Origin: G965222505 sp965222505
GTDB taxonomy: Bacteria > Bacteroidota > Rhodothermia > Rhodothermales > DATKEJ01
Length of the DNA: 64,000 nt
Assembly: GCA_965222505.1 (NCBI GenBank)
Contig: OZ244956.1
Span: forward strand, 4,464,001 to 4,528,000
Direction of reading: 5' to 3'
In this document: piece after piece, positions 60,395 through 64,000 of the stretch
Numbering within the stretch: position 1 is the first letter of the stretch
How the letters are laid out: each line of letters begins with the position of its first letter
Made by a program: the position numbers and the translations under genes
Notes under the pieces: model-generated
The model's input: only the letters and a program-made list of their open reading frames with translations
What the model was told of the DNA's origin: nothing
Databases searched by the model: none

Positions 60395-60757
60395 CTACTT
60401 GGTGCTCGTACGGCGTTTCTCTTTAATCCGGGCTGCTTTCCCGCGCAGGTCGCGCAGGTAGTATAGCTTGGCCCGGCGGACGCGTCCTTCACGGATCCGT
60501 TCAATTTTGGCCAGCCGGGGGGAGTACAACGGGAATACCCGTTCTACGCCAATGCCGTTCGAGACCTTGCGGACGGTGAACGTTTTGTTCGCACCGCTGC
60601 CGCGCATCTTGATCACAACCCCCTGAAACTGCTGAATGCGTTGCTTGTCACCCTCGACCACGCGAACGTGTACATTCACGGTGTCACCGGGTTTGAACTC
60701 GGGGATGTCATCACGGAATTGCGTTGCTTCAACCAGCAGCATTTTGGCATCCGACAT
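60395..60757 (-). CDS. rplS: 50S ribosomal protein L19
   Basis: L19 sits at the 30S-50S interface. The 120-residue protein has the standard blocks PGDTVNVHVRVVEGDKQRIQQFQGVVI, VSNGIGVERVFPLYSP and RVRRAKLYYLRDLRGKAARIKEK (each read directly). It is the last gene of the ffh-rpsP-rimM-trmD-rplS run and is followed by a terminator. A 205-bp gap separates it from trmD, with no gene seen. Confidence 0.98.
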   Translation of the reverse strand: MSDAKMLLVEATQFRDDIPEFKPGDTVNVHVRVVEGDKQRIQQFQGVVIKMRGSGANKTFTVRKVSNGIGVERVFPLYSPRLAKIERIREGRVRRAKLYYLRDLRGKAARIKEKRRTSTK

Positions 60758-60962
60758 GGGAATCCTCTCTTTATCGTGTTTTTGTAGCGGTCAAACAGAG
60801 GCGCACACTGGCGTCCGAGGGTTGCCGCACAGGCATATCAGTTCAATCAGGCTTGTAGCTTCAGGCCCATCAAAAAAGATGTATTCCGCCCGAAGTATGT
60901 AGCCACGCAATGTACGAAAGAAGCCAGACTAATAGGAAGAGAAAAAGGATATTCAAATAAAA

Positions 60963-61655
60963 TCAATCCTCCCACAAGTCGGGTCGTTTTTGGCGGGTGA
61001 GGGCTTCCCGCTGGGTTTCCCGCCATGCGGCGACGCGATTGTGATCCCCTGACAGCAATACGTCCGGTACGTCCATGCCTCGAAATGAAGCTGGGCGGGT
61101 GTATACCGGTGCGCCTAGCAGTTGATCCTGAAACGAATCGCTCAGGGCCGAATCGGCATCGCCCAACACGCCGGGAATGAGGCGGACCAGCGCATCGATC
61201 AGGACAAGGGCAGGCAGTTCGCCCCCACTAAGGACATAATCGCCGATGGTGATTTCCCGCGTAACCAGCGCGTCCCGCACGCGTTGATCGATGCCCTTGT
61301 AATGGCCGGCAATCAGGATGAGCCGGTTGGACAGGGATAGGGCATTGGCGATGGGTTGGGTGAGGCGCTCACCGTCGGGTGTGAGGTAGATGACGGCATC
61401 GTAGGTTGCGTTTTCGGCTTTGGCCTCGGCCAGCAAGCATTCGATGCAGGCAAACAGCGGTTCGGGTTTGAGTACCATCCCGGCCCCACCCCCAAAGGGA
61501 TAGTCGTCGATTTGCCGGTGTTTATCCGTGCTGAAGGCCCGGATGTCATGCACACGGATGTCCACCAAACCCTTTTCAGCCGCGCGTTTCAGGATGCTGT
61601 GCTGCAACGGCGAGGCCACCAGGTTGGGCAGGGCAGTGATGAGGTCTATGCGCAT
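60963..61655 (-). CDS. trmD: tRNA (guanine37-N1)-methyltransferase
   Basis: TrmD methylates G37 of tRNAs with S-adenosylmethionine and prevents frameshifting. The 230-residue protein has the deep-knot motifs: DDYPFGGGAGMVLKPEP, ILIAGHYKGIDQRV, ITIGDYVLSGGELPA and the C-terminal PDVLLSGDHNRVAAWR. Length is normal. It lies between rimM and rplS, as in most bacteria, and a family F heptamer element separates it from rimM. Confidence 0.98.
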   Translation of the reverse strand: MRIDLITALPNLVASPLQHSILKRAAEKGLVDIRVHDIRAFSTDKHRQIDDYPFGGGAGMVLKPEPLFACIECLLAEAKAENATYDAVIYLTPDGERLTQPIANALSLSNRLILIAGHYKGIDQRVRDALVTREITIGDYVLSGGELPALVLIDALVRLIPGVLGDADSALSDSFQDQLLGAPVYTRPASFRGMDVPDVLLSGDHNRVAAWRETQREALTRQKRPDLWED

Positions 61656-61659
61656 GATT

Positions 61660-61745
61660 ATTGGTGATTTACTTCGTACAGCCAGCTATCGCCTCGTGTG
61701 ATGATTGGTGATTGGTCATTTGGTGTTTGAAATCACCAATGCCCA
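61660..61745. repeat. Family F heptamer element inside the ribosomal operon
   Basis: TATTGGTGAT and the later GATTGGT, GATTGGT (61703-61716) form the left part; ATCACCA, ATGCCCA (61732-61745) form the right. The core GATTTACTTCGT...CGCCTCGTGTGAT and the 18-bp AATCACCAATGCCCAATA are shared with the reverse complement of the element at 32621-32714. It starts 5 bp upstream of the trmD start codon and ends 4 bp after the rimM stop. Confidence 0.87.
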
Positions 61746-61748
61746 ATA

Positions 61749-62291
61749 TTATTCAATCAGTCCTTCAATCAGGCGAAGGTGAATGCGCCCGGCATCCAGG
61801 TCGATGACGTCTACAAACTCCGGCACGGCGGGTACGAGGGCATCGGGGTGGCCGGGGCGAGCGATGACAAAGATGTCATGGGCCGGGTTCGGCATGATGG
61901 CTTTGAGGGTTCCGACGACGGTCTTTTTTTCGTCAACCACTTCCCTGCCGATGAGGTCGTGCAGGAAGATTTCGTCTTCTTCCAGGGGCAGGTCGGTTTC
62001 AAGGGCAAAAATCTCATATTGGCGCAGGGCATCCGAGTCTTCGCGTGAAGCCAGGCCTTTCAATTCGAGGATGACCTGCGGGCCTTTCGAGGTGGTTTGC
62101 ACCCGTGCAGCCGTTATTTCAAACCGCCGGACATGCTCGGCATCAAGGCCGACGAACACCTGGTCCAGTGTTGAAAACCGTTCAGGGTCGTCGGTATAGG
62201 GAAATACCTTCAAGGCCCCGCGTACGCCGTGGCTGCGTATCACCTTGCCCATCAAGATCAAGGCATCAGCAGAAGGAGCATTTGTTTGCAT
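61749..62291 (-). CDS. rimM: Ribosome maturation factor RimM
   Basis: RimM assists 16S rRNA processing at the 30S head, binding S19. The 180-residue protein has the family opening LILMGKVIRSHGVRGALKVFPYTDDPERF, a central ELKGLASREDSDALR and a C-terminal PRC-barrel (EDEIFLHDLIGREVVDE, PNPAHDIFVI). ATG 62291 starts MQTNAPSADALILMGKV; the longer upstream frame would run through a terminator-like stem and is rejected. It is between rpsP and trmD as usual. Confidence 0.97.
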   Translation of the reverse strand: MQTNAPSADALILMGKVIRSHGVRGALKVFPYTDDPERFSTLDQVFVGLDAEHVRRFEITAARVQTTSKGPQVILELKGLASREDSDALRQYEIFALETDLPLEEDEIFLHDLIGREVVDEKKTVVGTLKAIMPNPAHDIFVIARPGHPDALVPAVPEFVDVIDLDAGRIHLRLIEGLIE

Positions 62292-62307
62292 GGCAGTGCA
62301 TCGGGCG

Positions 62308-62358
62308 AAAAGAAAAAAGGGATTCCGAGCGGAGGCAGATGCCGCATCCCGAAATCCC
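62308..62358 (-). terminator. Terminator or attenuator between rpsP and rimM
   Basis: GGGATTCCGAG (62319-62329) and CGAAATCCC (62350-62358) form an imperfect stem. On the minus strand a T-run with one C (62318-62308) follows. Inside the operon it may reduce rimM-trmD-rplS transcription relative to rpsP. Confidence 0.5.
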
Positions 62359-62380
62359 TCAAGTTGTATGCCGTACAGCG

Positions 62381-63448
62381 TCAGGCGCTGTCTTTTTGCT
62401 TTTGGATGAACGCCTTGAGGCCGTCCCAATCGCCGTTGGCGGCAAATTGGGCTTGCTCAGCCCAGCATTCTTCGTTGGCAATCGACTGCTTGATGCCGCT
62501 CGACTCAATGATGCCACGCAGGCCTTCCAGGTCGGTACCAGCCAGCGCTGCATAACTCGTGATGCCGCTTTCCGTCAGCATCGCGGCAAACTTCGGACCA
62601 ATGCCCCAGAGTTTGGTGAGGTCGTCCGGTTTGGCTGGTGCTTCTTCGACAGCAGCTTCGGGTTCAGCAACTTCTTCCTCAGCAGCGGCTTCAGGCTCGG
62701 CAGTGGGCGCTTCCTCAGCTTCAGGAGCTGCTTCTTCAGCTTCAGCAGCCGCTTCGGGCTCGGCAGCTTCAGGAGCTGCTTCTTCAGCAGGTTCTTCAGT
62801 TGTTTCAGGCTCGGCGGTGGGCGCTTCCTCAGCCGGTGCTTCTTTGGCAGTGGGTGCTTCTTCGGTAGCCGCTGCCGCATCTTCTACTACATTGGCTTCG
62901 GCCTGTTGGGCTTTGGCTTCTTCCGCGGCTTTCTCGCGGATTTCGGCGAGTTCGGCTTCGGCGCGTTTGCGAGAGGCTTCGGCTTCGGCCTTGGCGCGCT
63001 CGGCGGCTTCGGCTTCGGCTTTGGCGCGTGCGGCATGCCGCTCTTTCTCTTCCTCGGCCACTTTTTTGGCTTCGGCGGCCAGTGCAGCAGCTTTCCGGGA
63101 GGCCGCAGTTTCCTTCACGGACTTGTCAGCTTTTTGTGCATGCCAGGACCGGAGCCGTTCGGCAATTTCCTCTTCCGATTTGCCGCCCTTGCGCAGGTGG
63201 CGCTCCAGGAGGATGCCTTCCCGACTCAGCAGGTTGCGGACGGTATCGGTGGGTTGGGCACCAGCATCCAGCCAGTAGTGGATCCGGTCCGTGTTCATTT
63301 TGATTACAGCGGGTTCTTCGACCGGGTAGTATCGGCCCAGGTCTTCAATGTATCGGCCGTCGCGGGGGCTGCGGACGTCTGCCGCTACGATCCCGTATAC
63401 CGGCCGCTTCTTGCGGCCCATGCGCCGTAAACGAAGTTTAACAGCCAC
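62381..63448 (-). CDS. rpsP: 30S ribosomal protein S16 fused to a long acidic tail and a helix-hairpin-helix domain
   Basis: The first about 85 residues are normal S16 (MAVKLRLRRMGRKKRPVYG, DGRYIEDLGRYYPV, DRIHYWLDAGAQPTDTV). After them come a helical, Ala/Glu/Lys-rich stretch to about residue 190, a strongly acidic Glu-Ala-Pro linker to about 275 and a final helix-hairpin-helix module (KLWGIGPKFAAMLTESGITSY). Total length is 355 against 80-180 in common S16 proteins. A matching module ends the protein at 58373-59041 and is also known from L21 fusions in Bacteroidota. The tail may contact rRNA or other partners. The position in the operon confirms identity. Confidence 0.95.
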   Translation of the reverse strand: MAVKLRLRRMGRKKRPVYGIVAADVRSPRDGRYIEDLGRYYPVEEPAVIKMNTDRIHYWLDAGAQPTDTVRNLLSREGILLERHLRKGGKSEEEIAERLRSWHAQKADKSVKETAASRKAAALAAEAKKVAEEEKERHAARAKAEAEAAERAKAEAEASRKRAEAELAEIREKAAEEAKAQQAEANVVEDAAAATEEAPTAKEAPAEEAPTAEPETTEEPAEEAAPEAAEPEAAAEAEEAAPEAEEAPTAEPEAAAEEEVAEPEAAVEEAPAKPDDLTKLWGIGPKFAAMLTESGITSYAALAGTDLEGLRGIIESSGIKQSIANEECWAEQAQFAANGDWDGLKAFIQKQKDSA

Positions 63449-63515
63449 GTTATGTTTGGTTTGGTTTCAGAGGAAAAAAAGTCGATGTGCACGAACTGCA
63501 TCTCTAGAGTGCTAT

Positions 63516-63620
63516 GTTGCGTGAGGCGTGTTGCGTGAACTTGGACTCATTGGTTTTGCTTGGTACAAGTATTCGGCCATGAACTTTTTAGTCTGAATCA
63601 CGCAACACGCAACACGTATC
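63516..63620. repeat. Family B heptamer element between rpsP and ffh
   Basis: Left units: GTTGCGT, GAGGCGT, GTTGCGT (63516-63536). The centre has 63 bp and includes AGTATTCGGCCA. Right units: ACGCAAC, ACGCAAC, ACGTATC (63600-63620). The centre aligns with that of the element at 7664-7806. It separates ffh from rpsP in the conserved operon. Confidence 0.88.
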
Positions 63621-63692
63621 ACGCTGGAACTAAATACTTGGTAGTCGTCACGGCTTTCATTTCTGTAAAAAATATCAAAGGCCAGTCCTGAT

Positions 63693-64000
63693 TTACCGTC
63701 GGCGGCCTTTGCCCCTCGGGTTCATCAGTTGGTCCATGTTCACCGAGCGGCCTTTGCCGGTCAGTTTCATGACCGTCTTCATCATCTTCTTCATCTCGCG
63801 GAACTGTTTCAACAACTGGTTCACGTCCGAGATTTCCATGCCGCTTCCCCGTGCGATGCGGCGGCGGCGGCTTCCGTTAATAATTTCTGGGCGACGGCGT
63901 TCCTCCTGGGTCATCGACAGGATCATGGCTTCAATGTGCATAAAAGCATCATCGTCCATGTCCAGGCCCTTGAGCTGTTTGCTCACGCCGGGGATCATGC
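63693..64000 (-). CDS. ffh: Signal recognition particle protein Ffh, C-terminal part, truncated by window edge
   Basis: Only the last about 102 residues are inside the window. They are the M domain that binds signal sequences and 4.5S RNA: KGLDMDDDAFMHIEAMILSMTQEER, INGSRRRRIARGSGMEISDVNQLLKQF and MNPRGKGRRR at the end. The RRRRIARGSG motif is the SRP RNA-binding loop. The frame is open to base 64000, so the GTPase part continues outside. It heads the ffh-rpsP-rimM-trmD-rplS cluster. Confidence 0.96.
   Translation of the reverse strand, partial: MIPGVSKQLKGLDMDDDAFMHIEAMILSMTQEERRRPEIINGSRRRRIARGSGMEISDVNQLLKQFREMKKMMKTVMKLTGKGRSVNMDQLMNPRGKGRRR

Noticed and set aside
62105..63430. Long plus-strand frame rich in Phe/Gly/Ser opposite rimM and rpsP
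   Set aside because: It is the antisense of the low-complexity Ala/Glu tail of S16; composition and position show a shadow frame.

Overview
The window looks like a chromosome segment of a moderately GC-rich Bacteroidota, most likely of the Rhodothermota/Rhodothermales type. This is inferred from type IX secretion-like C-terminal domains (33925-35361, 36760-39303, 43521-46622), a dockerin-like secreted protein, weak or absent Shine-Dalgarno sites, a futalosine-pathway MqnA-like protein, a bacterial family-B DNA polymerase and FloA. No rRNA, tRNA, CRISPR array or phage was recognised.

Region 1 (1-23.5 kb) is a carbohydrate-use island. It holds a PLP aminotransferase fragment, a sugar ABC permease and binding lipoprotein, a TIM-barrel isomerase/epimerase, three Gfo/Idh/MocA oxidoreductases, three phytanoyl-CoA-dioxygenase-like enzymes, two SDRs, a GH88-like unsaturated uronyl hydrolase, a cupin, a large putative TIM-barrel hydrolase and a GH43/GH32-like beta-propeller. 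Two copies of an unrecognised pair (a helical 'RGDTENHW' protein plus a BNR-repeat propeller) lie here, one with signal peptides and one without, in mirrored order. The likely substrate is a uronate-containing or modified glycan (inference).

Region 2 (23.5-46.6 kb) has L-serine ammonia-lyase, a large repeat-containing dockerin protein, an ECF sigma factor with a Ser/Thr kinase-TPR protein, LipB, a copper-binding lipoprotein and DoxX, secreted propeller proteins, an aldo/keto reductase, a CcmA-like ATPase, GpmI, a four-helix-bundle (23S-IVS/Avd-like) gene, a NUDIX hydrolase, a DUF4399-like lipoprotein and an SGNH-esterase/thrombospondin-3 protein. Region 3 (47-60.3 kb) has DNA polymerase B, an aquaporin, an acyltransferase pair, MoaC, FloA, acyl-CoA ligase, TyrRS, a CBM48-HhH protein, SmpB and MqnA. 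Region 4 (60.3-64 kb, minus strand) is the ffh-rpsP-rimM-trmD-rplS operon, with an S16 protein carrying a long acidic tail and a helix-hairpin-helix domain.

The most unusual feature is not a gene. Many intergenic gaps carry short arrays whose period is exactly 7 bp. Each usually has a left arm, a centre of about 10-90 bp, and an inverted right arm. At least five heptamer families are present (ATTGTCA, GTTGCGT/ATTGCGT, GTTCTAC, GAGTGCG, GATTGGT), plus a 21-bp (3x7) family. They abut genes and sometimes supply start or stop codons; lipB appears to take its start from one family and its stop from another. One ATTGTCA-family element holds a gene between its 5+5 inverted heptamers: the four-helix-bundle protein, whose reading frame runs from arm to arm. 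I propose a family of heptamer-armed, possibly mobile elements, with the four-helix protein as a candidate partner; this is a hypothesis from pattern, not proven.
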